Of a stretch of 64,000 bases of DNA, positions 44,701-56,717 are shown piece by piece. Every line of letters starts with the position of its first letter. Position 1 is the first letter of the stretch. This DNA is from Symsagittifera roscoffensis (taxonomy: Eukaryota; Xenacoelomorpha; Acoela; Convolutidae). The stretch lies in contig NC_087065.1 in NCBI RefSeq assembly GCF_963678635.1, forward strand, positions 32,248,373-32,312,372. The letters are read 5' to 3'. The translations under genes were made by a program, and so were the position numbers. The notes under the pieces are model-generated. The model was not told the origin of the DNA, did not search any database, and saw only the letters and a list, made by a program, of their open reading frames with translations.

Positions 44701-45150
44701 TAAAATTTTGAAAAAAAATGGTGGTTGTTTATTCATTCTTTGAAAGAATGTTAGAGCGGTGTTATGCATTCTTGTATATTTATCTTTTATATTTTTTTGA
44801 TGTCTAATAAATTGATAATTGGTATCTATTTAGTAATAAATGGAATTCCAAAGATATTGTGTTTTATATCTGTGATATGGAAGGTTTGCTTAAATGGTTT
44901 TTTTAATAGTTTGTTTTGTTCCATTGTTTTAGTGGGAACAAGGAAAAGTTGAATTTTTCTGTAGTTTGTTGAAGTTCAGCCTTTTACTGTTGCTAGTCTG
45001 CTGGCCGTCTTCAAAGGAATCAGTTTTGGATGTTGAATTTTGATTTCATTCCATTCCAGGTAGGAATATTGATGATAATTGATTTTGCTCCGGAATCTAT
45101 TAAAAAATCAATTTCAAGATCTGTTGGTTGAAATTCTTTTTTTTTGGACT
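41765..45150 (-). pseudogene. pol unit C: protease (intact motif), RT (broken), RNase H, truncated integrase
   Basis: Minus strand, joined to gag on its right. The protease motif DFLIDSGAKS is intact (codons 45097-45086). The RT block corresponds to 44.3-43.2 kb. At the catalytic position the TYLDD codons are lost by a deletion and a stop near 43565-43580. A 70-bp local duplication lies near 43180-43270. RNase H is at 43100-42500 (LHIVWTAQKNLALTD). Integrase at 42477-41926 has VTDNGTEF (Asp codon 42321-42319) and NGLVEGMNRSF, but no first Asp. It is offset from unit B by about 4.0 kb. Confidence 0.8.
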
Positions 45151-48100
45151 GTCTAAAAGAAATGGGGTTGTCCAATTTTTTCTCTTGGTGATTCTTTTGG
45201 TATGTTTTGAAAGATGTGATTTGTACTAGAGCATGGTAGAGGTTCTTTTATAGGTTCGGTTAATGTCGTTACTTCTTCTCTTAATTTCTCTATTGATTTG
45301 TTATTATTTCTAGGTGTTGTGTAATAATTTAAAAGAAACTTTGAAATTTTCATAGATATGGGAATGAAATGGTTGTTCATAGTTAGGAGGTTTGTAGTTA
45401 GTTTCAACTTTTATCATGTTAATTGAGGTTGTATTTTCTGTACCGCTTTCATTGTCTGTGGATTCGTAATTGATGTGATTTAGTTGCAATTCTTTACTTT
45501 CTGTATTATCAATACCAGGGGGGTCTGAAATGACTTCTTCAGTTGTTTGTACTTGATTTATTTGTCTTTGATGTTTTGGTGTACTGCTTCTATATTTGTT
45601 TTGAGAACCTGGATAACGCGAGATATTTCTATGTGGTGATTGAGAGTAAATTCTTTGTCTAATTCTTTGTCTAAAATTCTTTGTGGTGATTGAGAGTAAA
45701 TTCTTTGTCTAATTAAAAATGCTATAGTTCGAATGTCTATTTTGTGAGTTATCGCGTGATCTATTTTGATAGTTGTTTTAATTAGATCTTTGATAATTTG
45801 ATCTGTTGTTAGAGTAATCTCGTGATATATTATCTTGATGTCGTTGATTTCGATTATATGAGTAGCTTCTATTCCTATTGTTGGAATAATTCCTATTTCT
45901 ATTGTACGACGAATTTCTTGATCTACCATTGGAATAGTGTCTATTCGTACAGTGCGATTGGGAACGGGTTTCAAACAAATATTCTGGTTGGTTTTTAAAT
46001 TGATCGTGAATAGTTATTTGGATGCTGATCAGTTCGACTATTTGATCGACTATATCTATTTTGTGAGAAATTACGTAAATTTTTTTGGTTTGGTGATGTT
46101 CCTTTGTAGTTAGAGTTATACGGTGATTGATTTCCTTAACAATTTGAATAGTTTGGAAGTGGTTTTCCAGACCTATTAGTACTGTGAACTTTTTTATTAG
46201 GTAAATTTTGATCTTTTTTCATGTACTGGTGAAATGATTTGTTTGGTTTTTTGTTTTTTTTTTGTTTATTTTGATTGTCTTGTTGTCTTTATCTGCAATC
46301 AGCAATGCTATGTCCGTATCTTCGGCAATAGTTACACCATTTTTTGAATGATGGTGTACCTTTAAATTTTGGATTTTTCTCGTATATATTTAATATTTCA
46401 GTAACTTTTTTCGGATAAATCTGGATCTGAGTCTTGTATATGGTTTATGGTGTAGTAGTATTTTGAATATTATTTACATTTTATAGCTTGATATTCTCTG
46501 TTTCTTCTAGTTTCATAGTGATTTCTACTTGTTCTTATTTATCAACTAGTTTTCTAAAGTCTAAATCTGGTTCTCGAATTGAGGAAGGATGTGATGCTCT
46601 CCCTTTTTGATTGCTATTTTTCATGATTGAGGTGTTAGAGTCATCATTAAGAATTCTGTCATCCTTGCGTTTTTATAATCATGATTGTTGTGTGAATATG
46701 CTTTTCGGACTAGTGTTTCGATTCTTTCTGCGAGTTGTTCAATCGTTTCATTTGGTAGTCTACGAATTTTGTTGCATAAAACTATTTGATGTTGTTTGTT
46801 TCTTTCAAACATTTTTGAAAATTCTTGTGTGAATCTTTTTCAATCTGATTTTATATCTTTAGGTAAAACTGAAAACTGTTTTTACGCTGCGCGATCACGT
46901 GTGGTCTGGATTGACGCTGTGCGTCTAGGTATCCAGTTTTGATGAGGGGGCATATTTACTGATTCATGTCCTATATTTAGAATTAACTTTGCTGTGACTG
47001 CGTTTAGGTAATCTTCTACTAAATATTCAGGGTCTGTGCCTGTGAATACCATTAGTGGTTTATTTGATGTTATTGATGATCCACCCATTAGGGATGGATT
47101 CATAGTCATTTGTAACGATTCTGCAGCGTGTGGCATTTGAGAAAAATTTGTTTGTTGGCTTTTTGTTATTTCGTGTTGTTGTAAATAATATGGTAGTGGA
47201 ATTTCGTTATGCATCTGAGTTGGTTGATATGAATGAGTATTAACTCTATTTTGTTGTTGAAAATTTTATTGTAGGGTGTTGGATTATATCTAGATTGTTT
47301 TATTTGTTCTTCTCGTGTACATGGTTCAAAAATATCTGGTTGATCCATGTTGTGAGAAGGAGTTCTTTGGTTTTGGTAAAATCGTTGATGATTCTGATTA
47401 TAGTATTATTCATCCTCCGATGGAAATAATTAGATGTATAATAAGGTGCTTGATGTCTAGATTGATTTCGTTGTGCATTATTCTTGTTTTGTTGAAAAAA
47501 TGGGTGATTTTCACCTCTATCTTGTGAAGTTTGTAGGTAATCATTAAAATTCACTGAGTTTGATGATGCTTGTTGTAAATTTTGACTCTGTGAGAATAAA
47601 TGGTTTTGAGTGTATATACGAGAGGAGTTAGTTGTTTGTGGTCTTATTACGTAGTTATAATTATGTTCTGCAAAAATTGTTTTTATGGAATGTTCTTTGT
47701 TTGTGTGTTGGTTTCGTCATTGGTCTAAATGTTTGATAATCCATTTGAGTTTCTTTTGGAACAACGGAGGGTTTAACTGTAGATTGTAATGTTACCTGTG
47801 GTAATGTTTGGTTTTTTGGCCTTGGAATTGTAAGATTTGGGTGTATAGGTGAGATACTTTAATGCACTGTTGTTGTTTTTGTTTCAACTATTTCTTCACT
47901 TACGAAATGTGATGGAGTTTGAATATCTTGTTGTGTAAGATTTCAAGTTCCGTTTAGGTTTTTTTGTTGTATGAGGGTTGAATTTAAACTATTTTTTCCT
48001 ATCTATCGGGTAGAAATGAATTATAGTTTAAAGGTGTTGCGTCAACTGTGAGTGGGTATTTTTTAACATTATCTTTGTGAATGGAAATTGTGCTAATTGC

Positions 48101-48855
48101 TTGAATATCTGTTGGTATGTTCACAAATTACAAATGAGACCATTCAGGGTTCCAAACATAATTGAGTGTTCTGCTAAGACAGTTTCATCAGTTGTATTTT
48201 GAGGTCTAAATTTTTGTCTTGCTAGTAAAATTAAATCAGTATTATGTGTAAAATTATCAATTATAAACCATGCTAAGATTTTTTGTCAATCATGTTTAAC
48301 ATGTTGCGAGACTTTGTTACTTGTTAAATTTTCACGCGTTGCGTTTAAAAATTCGGAGAATGTTACAATTTCGTTTCTTACAGTTGTATGTTTAGACGTT
48401 TGAACTGGTGAATCTCCTTGAGATTCTAATCGTTCTTGTATAGATAGATAGCTATAAACAATTGAAAATACATTGTTAGTGAATATTGAATTTGCTCTTT
48501 GTGAGATTTGATGTTGTGTAATTTTAATATATTCTGTGAATAATTTTAAAACTTCTATATCTACATCGTCTGTTTGAAGTAGATATCTACCATGAAAATT
48601 ATTCAATTAACTGATTTATATGGTATGAATTCCGTATTCTTGTGTGATGCTATATATTCCTTTTAGATATTGATCAACAAGTTGTCTTGTTATTTTTACT
48701 TCTGGGAATTCTCTTGTACATGGGCTATCTCCTTTTTCAAATAAATTTGCGATTAGTTTTTGATAAAATTGTGTTTGTCCTCTATCTTCTGCTAGTGGGT
48801 TGACAAAAAATGGGAGAATGGAGTTTTCTTCTTGGTCTTCTTCAATTTGAATCAT
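45151..48855 (-). pseudogene. gag of element 2
   Basis: Minus strand, starting at about 48855 (MIQIEEDQEENSI). The N-terminal region spans 48855-48286 with NPLAEDRGQTQFYQK, TRQLVDQYLKGIYSI and YLLQTDDVDIEVLKLFTEY. A Gln/Asn-rich linker follows. The capsid-like core at 47214-46621 has VFTGTDPEYLVEDYLNAV and RRLPNETIEQLAERIETLV. A CCHC zinc knuckle CNYCRRYGHSIADC is intact at 46336-46295. The tail after it is an Arg/Ser/Asn-rich stretch (45978-45778) and then a charged region before protease. Stops and frame changes are frequent, for example after the knuckle and at 48616. The N-terminal region is not a domain I recognise. Confidence 0.75.
46295..46336 (-). other. CCHC zinc knuckle of gag
   Basis: CNYCRRYGHSIADC with spacing C-x2-C-x4-H-x4-C. 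It binds RNA in nucleocapsid proteins. The element 3 counterpart has Arg in place of His. Confidence 0.85.
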
Positions 48856-48869
48856 TTTTGATTTTTATG

Positions 48870-50348
48870 ACCGTTAGTGTGTAATTTTCAAAGTGTTTTA
48901 TTGATTGATTCCAATTGTATAGGGGTACTGGTTTGTTTTTGTATGTCTTTTTTAATCTTCGTTTTCCTTTTATTGATGACTGTGATGTAGTTTCCGAGTA
49001 AGAAAAAAATAATTGATCGTTAACTTGATGATTTTTTTATCGAGTCCTTTAGCTTGTAATAATCTTATATTTCATGGTTTCCAATTCGGAGACTGCGTTT
49101 CTTCGCTTTCAAAATCGTTTTCGAATGATCTGTTTTTGTTTGCTTATATTTTTCTTCCTAAGTAATTGTCGTTTTTTTCTTATATATCCTATTGTTTGTT
49201 TGTGTGGAGTGACTACAAGATCGTATGATTCGTCGTTTATTATACAATTGTGACATTTAATTGTTTTTTTGTCTCTTGACATAAGATATAGGATTACGGA
49301 TGCAAGATTGGGATTAGTAATTTCTAATGTCTTAAGTTATTTTTTCTTACAATTTTTTGTGGTTAGCTTAACTTAAATGATGTATTGTAGGGTTGGAGAG
49401 AAAAACATATATCGATTCGTGAGAATGATTTTAACTTTCTAGTGGCTAGTCTAAGTTGAGGTGTTAATTTACTTAATCTTACCTAGGGGTAGTGATTTGT
49501 GATCAAGGGTTGGAGAATAGTAAATCGATCCATATGGTTCAGGTATAATTAGAACGCAAGTAGTTCGTTAGATACTATTTTAAACTTACTAAGTTTAAGT
49601 ATTATTCTGGGTCAGTTAAGATGGGGGTCAAGTGGAGGATGAATAACCGAGGTTCTACACTGTTTATCCTAATTGGAATGTTTATTTGTTTTTAAAAAAG
49701 TTCTGTTAGTCCTGGGTCTTGAGGAAGGGTTTAGTAGTGAATCGAAGTTTGAGGTAGTTGAACACTTAATAATTTGTGAGCGGAAGAACAAAATTGTTCT
49801 TTTCGATCCAAGGATAAGCCTTGATGATCAGAATAAAAAATTCATTGAAATTTAATTTGATTTAGGTGAAATTTAATTAAAGATCCAAGGGAAGCCTTAA
49901 TGATATGTTACTTTAAATAAGTTTAATTTGAATAAAAACAAGGATAGGCCTTGATAATTTAATTTAAGGTTTAATTGATAAATAATTTTAGTTTCATGTT
50001 TGGTGATGTTAGTAGGTTTATGATTTGCTGTTATGTGTTAGATGATGAAGCTGGGATGAAGAGATGATTTATATATACTAACAATTAGTTTTTATACTAA
50101 GTAGTTTTGTATTTTCATATTCAATAAAAATATTTTCCAAGATTTATTGAATTTTAATGCAGATTTGTTGGCGGAGAACGACTAGGGATATTTTTATCAG
50201 TCGTTATTGTATAATTATTAGGTTTAGCGCCTTTAATGATCGTTGAAGACTTTTCTTCAAAGATACTATGTCAGTAAAATGGAAATCTAAGATTAAGGCT
50301 AGTAAAATTCTAAATATAAAAGTTTGAGTTGGCTTTTGCCCTACGACC
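48870..50348 (-). promoter_or_regulatory. element 2 leader with CAAGG/CCTTG mini-hairpins
   Basis: Non-coding stretch between gag and the LTR remnant. Mini-hairpins of CAAGG, a 4-5 nt loop and CCTTG lie at 49809-49823 and about 49939-49953. A weaker one with CCTTA lies near 49885. Sequence around 49490-49640 aligns with 22790-22940 in element 3. No gene is seen in 50000-50348. Confidence 0.55.
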
Positions 50349-50391
50349 AATAATAACCAATAATAAAATCTAGTTTGGATCTGGTTCCACA
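50349..50391 (-). repeat. remnant of the 5' LTR of element 2
   Basis: 43 bp (AATAATAACCAATAATAAAA ... GGTTCCACA) match the inner end of L2. The rest of the 5' LTR is missing or replaced. On the minus strand it starts TGTGGAACC, a plausible LTR terminus. Confidence 0.65.
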
Positions 50392-50393
50392 AC

Positions 50394-50501
50394 CCCCGAC
50401 TTCTGAACTTCAATTTACTTTGGCAACATGCAACGAAATATTGTATGATGAACAAACTAACAATTGTTAACAGATTTGATCATAATACGTTACAATCTAA
50501 C
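50394..50501. repeat. 108-bp direct repeat, right copy
   Basis: From CCCCGACTTCTGAACTTC to TTACAATCTAAC, 2 nt after the LTR remnant. Partner of 26531-26638. Confidence 0.85.
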
Positions 50502-50814
50502 TTTAAACGCTTAGCCATAATTGCTCGGAAAACGACAGAAAAAAAATCATAAAGCTATTATTTTTAGTGAGACATGAAATTATAACGTTCAAAAATCTAA
50601 TTTTATCGATTGTTCCTTATGGTCTGAAAAAAAACAACCGAGCTCAAATTATCTCATTTTTATTGTTTGATGAAAGACACCCTGGATCATTAGTTCAAGA
50701 AGCAAGTGCGCTGAATAGCTTAGAATAAGAACAATAAACAATGTTGTAGAAAGTTTGATTTATTCCTGTTTTTTTTTGTTTTTGTGTTGCACCGAAAGCT
50801 TCTCATGAACTCAC
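50502..50814. other. intron sequence, no gene seen
   Basis: AT-rich sequence directly 3' of the dynein exon donor; nothing recognised. Confidence 0.5.
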
Positions 50815-51071
50815 CGTGCTCGGCAGCAATATCCAGTGCGGCGTTGGCCACCACGTCTTGTCCTTGTCCGAGAGAGATGTTATGAAACTTCGCGTTCTGG
50901 TGGGTGAAGCCGAGTTTCTTGCCCAGAGATTCCACCTCTAGCAGTGGATCCACTCCAGGAGATAAAATGAAAAACACAGGGATATTGGGTCCCGTCTCCT
51001 CGAACGACTCCGAGAATGTCACCCGACGGTTTTCCTTGTACTTCTCACCCAACTTCTCCTCTATGAAAATC
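50815..51071 (-). CDS. DNAH: axonemal dynein heavy chain, exon 3 of 5 (start of AAA6)
   Basis: 257 bp: one base completes a codon from the exon at 56718-56911, 85 codons follow, and one base is passed on. It reads IFIEEKLGEKYKENRRV, then FFILSPGVDPLLEVESLGKK and FHNISLGQGQDVVANAALDI, ending AAEH. FILSPGVDP and SLGQGQ are signature motifs of the dynein AAA6 region. The acceptor is TTTTTTTAAG|GATTTTC (AG at 51073-51072) and the donor is GAGCACG|GTGAGT (GT at 50814-50813), a near-consensus site. The next intron holds elements 2 and 3, yet reading frame and splice sites are intact. Confidence 0.97.
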
Positions 51072-51769
51072 CTTAAAAAAAGAAAGCAGTTCTTCCAACC
51101 GTAAGCCTTTACTATTTTTCAAACTTTATTCAGAAAATTTTAGATAAGTATTCAATAAGCAGGCCAAAAACCATCTTCTATCCGGCCAAAAACCATAAAT
51201 TTCAGGGCTGAGTTGGTTTGAGCCACACACAAACGACTTCAAAACAATTGGTCGTTTCAGAGGCATGGCATGACAAGGAATTTCCGAATGAATCATAGAA
51301 AAAGTAAAAAACTGCTGGGGTTAAAATCTCTTTCCTGACCAAGTAATATCCAAATCTATCGTTAGGACTGGCTTCAAAAACTTTTAAGTTGCAATTTTTT
51401 TTCATTTTCAGTGTAATATCTGATTGTGCATTCATTCTTCAATTTATTTCCTTAGATTGTTTTGGATTTAAAAAAAATCAGGGCTTTTGAAAAAAAAACT
51501 TAAGAAAAAAATGAGTTTTTTTTACAGTAAGTTTTTCGTTGAATCAAGTTCGCAATTCTCCATTGTTGTTCTGATTTTAAGATCTAATTGCGTGTTTATG
51601 CCTCATTTGTTTTTGAACTCAAAATCAGTTTACAGTTTGGCACTGAAAATCAATTATACAGTCTTCTTCAAATGACAAAAAGCAGTTGGTATAGGAGCAA
51701 AACCATGAATGTACTTTACTAATTTTAAATTTTTTTGAACATTTGAAATGTTTACACTTGAAACTTTTA
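51072..51769. other. intron sequence with a fragment of the intronic repeat unit
   Basis: Contains a shortened copy of the segment seen at 52480-52860 (GGTTTGAGCCAC, GGCATGGCATGACAAGGAA, CTCTTTCCTGACCAAGTA). No gene. Confidence 0.6.
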
Positions 51770-52643
51770 AAAACTTCGATATATCAGGCCAAAGAGTAGC
51801 TAATGAGAGCTAAGAAAAAACTGGCGGATAACGACTAACACCTGACCAAAAATGGTTTAAAAAATCGCTTGTTTTTCTGACCCTGATGTAAATCTAGATG
51901 AAAAAGGGAACTTATCATCTTCGAGTGAAATTTGTTTCTTAACGTGGCTAAGGATAACTAAATACTGCTTCCGCTATATTTGAATTGGCATTTTTTGATA
52001 AGGCAACGTATTTTGTTTTTCTCCGCATTCTTTTCAAATATTTTTGAGTACATCAGAAGATTCTCCCAATCAAAAAAGTCACGAAATATAGTTCGAGAGT
52101 ATTTTTTTGAGACAAGGGTGGACCTTTGAATTTGCAAATTGACGGAGTTTTTTGGTCTGAAGACTGCTGACGTTCTATTTACATTTTAAAGTTTCATCTT
52201 TAATCGCAAGTTTGCAGGTTCAAAAAAGTTTCACTTCGGCTATTTTGGGACAGTTAGCGTCTGTAACTCATGCCGATAAAAAGTGACACTTTTGGCAAAT
52301 TTTTTAATGTAATCTGTTTTTATCTGAGAAAATTCTATGTGCGTGGAAGTTTCTAATTTGAGAACCGTATATAGCCTCGCATTATATCAGTGAAGATAAC
52401 GGAGTATAATCCGGTTTTGTTGATGCGCAGTAACTTTTGAATAAGGAGCCTTTAGTGGAAACTGAAACTGGATTGCATATAAATTGAAGGGCTGGGTTGG
52501 TTTGAGCCACAACAAAAAAGACTTCAAAGGATTGGTCGTTTCAGAGGCATGGCATGACAAGGAAATTGCAAATGACATAAAGTACAGGCTGCTCGTGAAA
52601 GCTTTTGATTTGAATGTCTTTGAGAATTGAGCAAAACACGAAC

Positions 52644-52690
52644 TCAATGGCGTAAATATTTCGTTCACAGCGCATTGCTTGCAACTGTAA
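52644..52690 (-). pseudogene. broken duplicate of the 3' end of dynein exon 56718-56911
   Basis: The minus strand reads LQAMRCERNIYAIE against LRALRPDRMIYAIE in the real exon, followed by the same intron sequence (EFVFCS read-through). The donor GT is kept at 52643-52642. Upstream the homology jumps to the intron beyond the real exon's acceptor, so most of the exon has been deleted. It lies in the intron between the real exon and the next one. If spliced it would disturb the protein; the lost acceptor should silence it. Confidence 0.75.
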
Positions 52691-55600
52691 ACATAAACTT
52701 TTAGCTAAGTGTGGATTCTTTGGTTGATGATAGTGTCAATGCCCTGGTTTCCATGGCCTCTCGGAGATGCCAGCTGATCATGGTAATCTCTTTCCTGACC
52801 AAGTATATTCCAAATCTAGCATTAGAACTGGCATCAAAAATTTTGCTGCTAAAGAGTAAACAAAACCTATTTTAAAGCAGGAGGAAACTATCGTTGAACA
52901 TTTTAAGAACGATCTAAAAAAACGGTTATATACAGTCGTAACCGAAGTGATTTTTCGTGCTTGAATTAGTCGTTCCCGCAACGCAACGGCCCCTCTTCTG
53001 ATAGTTTTTCTCTAGGAACCAGGACGGGTTTTTGAGCCTCTTCTGTTTGAGCCTCTTTCGGTCAGAATGACAGATCAGAAAAGTGAACTGAGCACAGTTG
53101 AAGAGGCTTAAACAGCCCATCTTGCCCTGCAACAGCTAAATAATGAAGGGCCGTCGGGTCGCGGGAACGACTAACTCAAGCACAATTAAAAATTTCCTCG
53201 CCTACAGACAGAATACAAGGTTTTATAGTTGTAAAAATAAAATTACAGAAATGAGGTAAAAATATATCTAATTTGGGTCTGATGAGGCGGACAAATTGAG
53301 CTGAGAACGCCTCACATGTGGTCTAAAAAGACAAACAAAAACCGATTCTTAAAGCCTGACCCCATTGCTATAATGCGTACAATGAAAAAAATAAGCATCG
53401 GCTGTGAAAAGAACAAGGGCAAACTTCTTGCCCCAGTGAAACTTAGACTGATTTAGTTTGTTGCATATGCTTTAAAAGGACACAATACAATGCGAATTAA
53501 GTGTTCTTTTTGGAATAATTGCCCTCAAAGTAGTCCGAATTTAAACGCTTAAAGTTTGCGAAAAGATTGAATAATTTTTTATAATTTGATGTTCTGGGTG
53601 ACTTATATTTTTTTATCAAACTGTAAAAAAAATTGGTGGGAAATTTTTAATAAGATAGCCCAGCTTAGAAAAAAAATGAAAAAGGGCTCAGAAAATTTTA
53701 TAATCACCCATCAGATATTACGAAAAAACACAAAACCATAGTAAAATGCAGGTTCAACAAGAGAAAGAAAATACACACCATAATAGTAATTCACGAGGAA
53801 GATAAATTATGTTTTTCAGCGCAGCAATTCTTTCAGCTGTAGCAGAGAAAATTATCAGGGGCGCTTCTTAAGGCCGAAGCAAAATAACGATATAACTGTT
53901 TAAAAATGTGGACGAAAATTAGATTGGCTTTTCCTCACTTTCCTAAACTATGAGGTTCAGTTCTGAAAAAAAGCGTTGTCAAGATGCATTGAGGATTTGC
54001 ATGCTGCACAAAGATACTTTTTGAAACAAATTTGTCAGACTCAAACTTGTCAGAATCAAGCATATAATCACAGTAACGCGTAAACGAGTCTGAAGTTTTA
54101 TCAAAATGAAACTGTAGGGCATTGGATTGTAGGCAGATTTTCAAGTTTTTTTCCTGAAGAAAGGTTAAAATCCAACAGCCTGCCAGAAAAAAATGCGCTC
54201 TAACTAGTAAAACGCGCTCTTCTTAGAAATTAGTATATAGTGGCGCCGACAGCGCCTTAAAAACAAACTAATGGTTGTTCGGCCTAAAATAGATGCCAGA
54301 AAAAATTATCAAATAGTAAATTCTTTGATTGGCGATAGTGTAAATCGCCTGGTTTCCAAGGCCACTCTGATTTGCCAACTGAACATGAAAAAACAAACAT
54401 AGTTGCCAACTGAACATCAAAAAAACATAGAATACAAAAAGTAAGGTACCCGACGGTTGATTAAGAGGCCGACAGCAGTAAACTTAATCAAACCACTCAA
54501 AAAAAATTCTTGGGTAAAATCTCTTTCCTGAAAAAGTATATTACAAATCTAGCATTAAAACTGCCATCATTAATTTTAATTCTAAAAAGCAACAGAAACA
54601 CATTTTGAAGCAAAAGAAAAACCTCATTACAAAGTTAGGAAACTGATGAAGAACTCTTTCAAAATAGCTGAAATTTTTTTCTTCTTCAACCCTCTGGAAT
54701 ACCGTGAGTTCCTATGTTTTAGCCAAATTAACCCAGGAAGAAAAAGTTGCCTCGGATACCAACACAATATAATGTTTTATAGTTTTAAATCAACTGGAAT
54801 TTTGTCTAAAATGGGTCAAATGAGACGGAAAAAGTGTGCAGACAACGCCTCACATGTATACTAAAAAGCACAAACAAACGTCGATCGATTGTTGTTTCTA
54901 ATTTTTTTTTGAAAACTTGCCCCCACACGCTATGTTGCGGATAATGAAATAAATATAGAGTCTTGTGTGAAATTATTAAGGGCAATCTGTTTGCCTCAGT
55001 GCAATTAAGAATGATTTAGTTTGTTGCCTACGCTTTAAAAGGACACAATACATTGCGAATTAAGGATTCCCTTTGGATTTATATCTGTCAAAGTAGTTCG
55101 AATTTGCACCCTATTATATGCGAAAAGTATGAATAAGTGAAACCTATTTTAATTGAAACCCTGAGACTAATTATTTTTTTATCAAACAGTTTGAAAAAAC
55201 ATCGGTAGGAATTTGTTACTTAAATAGCTTTAAAATAATGAACGTTCAAGAAAAATTTTTTAATCACAAAAAAGGTTGCGAATGACAAAAAACTTTACAG
55301 AAAAATTGACCCAAACACAACCTGATTTTCACCTAAGATAATTAGCTCAATTTTCAAAAGTTGTGAAGCGAGCCCCCTTTCAGAATAAGTCATATTGGCT
55401 TTGACGGCGCTCTTAGAACAAGTTTATGGTTTAGCGGCATAAAATAGATGTTAAAAAAATTTCAAAGTGTGGATCATATGATTGGTTATAGTTATGATTC
55501 CCTGTATTCCACTGCCTCACAGATTGCCAGCTGAACATCAAAAAACGAGCATAGTTGCTTTTTTGGATGAAAACAAAAAATAAGGTACGCGACGGTTTCT

Positions 55601-56717
55601 TAGGAGACCGGAAGCAGTAGACTTAATCAAACCACTGAAACAAAATTAATTTAAAAATGCCCGGGTTAAATTTTCTTTCTCGACCAAGTAGGTTACAAAT
55701 CTAGCATAGGAACAGGCACAAATAACTTTGAACTGGCATCAAATGAAAAAAAAGTTTGTATTGCAGCCAAGCCAAGAGTTTACTTACTGCCCTTTACTGC
55801 TTATAAAGTTTTTTCGAACGTACAAAAGTTTATGTTCGAAACTTATAGAAACTTTAATATATCAGACCAAACATTAGCTCGTGCGGGCTGGGAAAAACTT
55901 TGCGGATAATTTTTCATCTCTTATACCTTGAAAAATACATTGAAAAAATCGCTTTTTTCTAACCGCGATGTATTTCAGTGCTAGTGTTGGATTGTTTTTC
56001 TAGATGAAAAAGAGAATTTATCAAGTTCGAGAGAATGTTGTTTCGTTATCGTGGCTACAGATAACTAATTACTGATTACTCTAAGTATATCGGCAGTTTT
56101 TGATGATGCTACAGACTTTAACTTTCTCAAAAAAAAATTTCAAACAGTTTTGGTACATATGAAGAATCTCCTGATCCCGAAGTATTTTTCTCGAGACAAA
56201 TTTTTACCATTGAACTTGCTACGGACTTTTTGGTCTGAAAACTGCTGTCGTTCTTATTTCACCTAAAGTAAGTTTGCGGTTCAAAACAGCTCCAATTCGA
56301 CTCATTTGGGACAGTTAGCGCCTGTTGTTTTCCATTCTACCTGTAATTCATGTCTGTATGATATAAAAGTTTTGAAATTTTTTTTTCAATTTGCTCAATT
56401 TTAATCTGAGAAATTTCGAAGTGGGTGGGAGTTTCTATTTTGAGAGTCTTATGTAGTCTCAAATATTATCGGAATGAGTACCGGTTTTGTTGATATGCAC
56501 AGTAGCTTTTAAAATATGAGCGTTTAGTGGAAATTGAAACAGGAGTACACATAAACTTGAGAGTTGAATTGAATTGAGTCACATCAAAAGAATACAATCT
56601 AATTGGTCAGTTCAGGGGCATGGTATGACAAGAAAATTGCGTGTGCTGATTACATACAGGCTGCTGCTTGTGAATGCTTTTATTTGAATGAATGAGTGGG
56701 TCGAGCAAAATACAAAC

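Larger units (their letters stand above)
26639..50391 (-). mobile_element. element 2: 23.8-kb env-bearing Ty3/gypsy-type retroelement
   Basis: Minus orientation. From right to left it has a 43-bp remnant of the 5' LTR (50349-50391), a leader, gag, three partial pol units, a 1.1-kb gap, ORFx, env, ORFy, a 3' untranslated region and a complete 3' LTR (26639-27021). RT, RNase H and integrase order (RT, RH, IN) is that of Ty3/gypsy. The element occupies most of the 32-kb dynein intron between the exons at 50815 and 18764. It is much longer than usual elements (5-12 kb), mainly because pol is repeated and because of ORFx, env and ORFy. It is not intact. Confidence 0.8.

Noticed and set aside
52387-52668. 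Separate small gene on the minus strand
   Set aside because: It overlaps the broken dynein exon copy and duplicated intron sequence in another frame.
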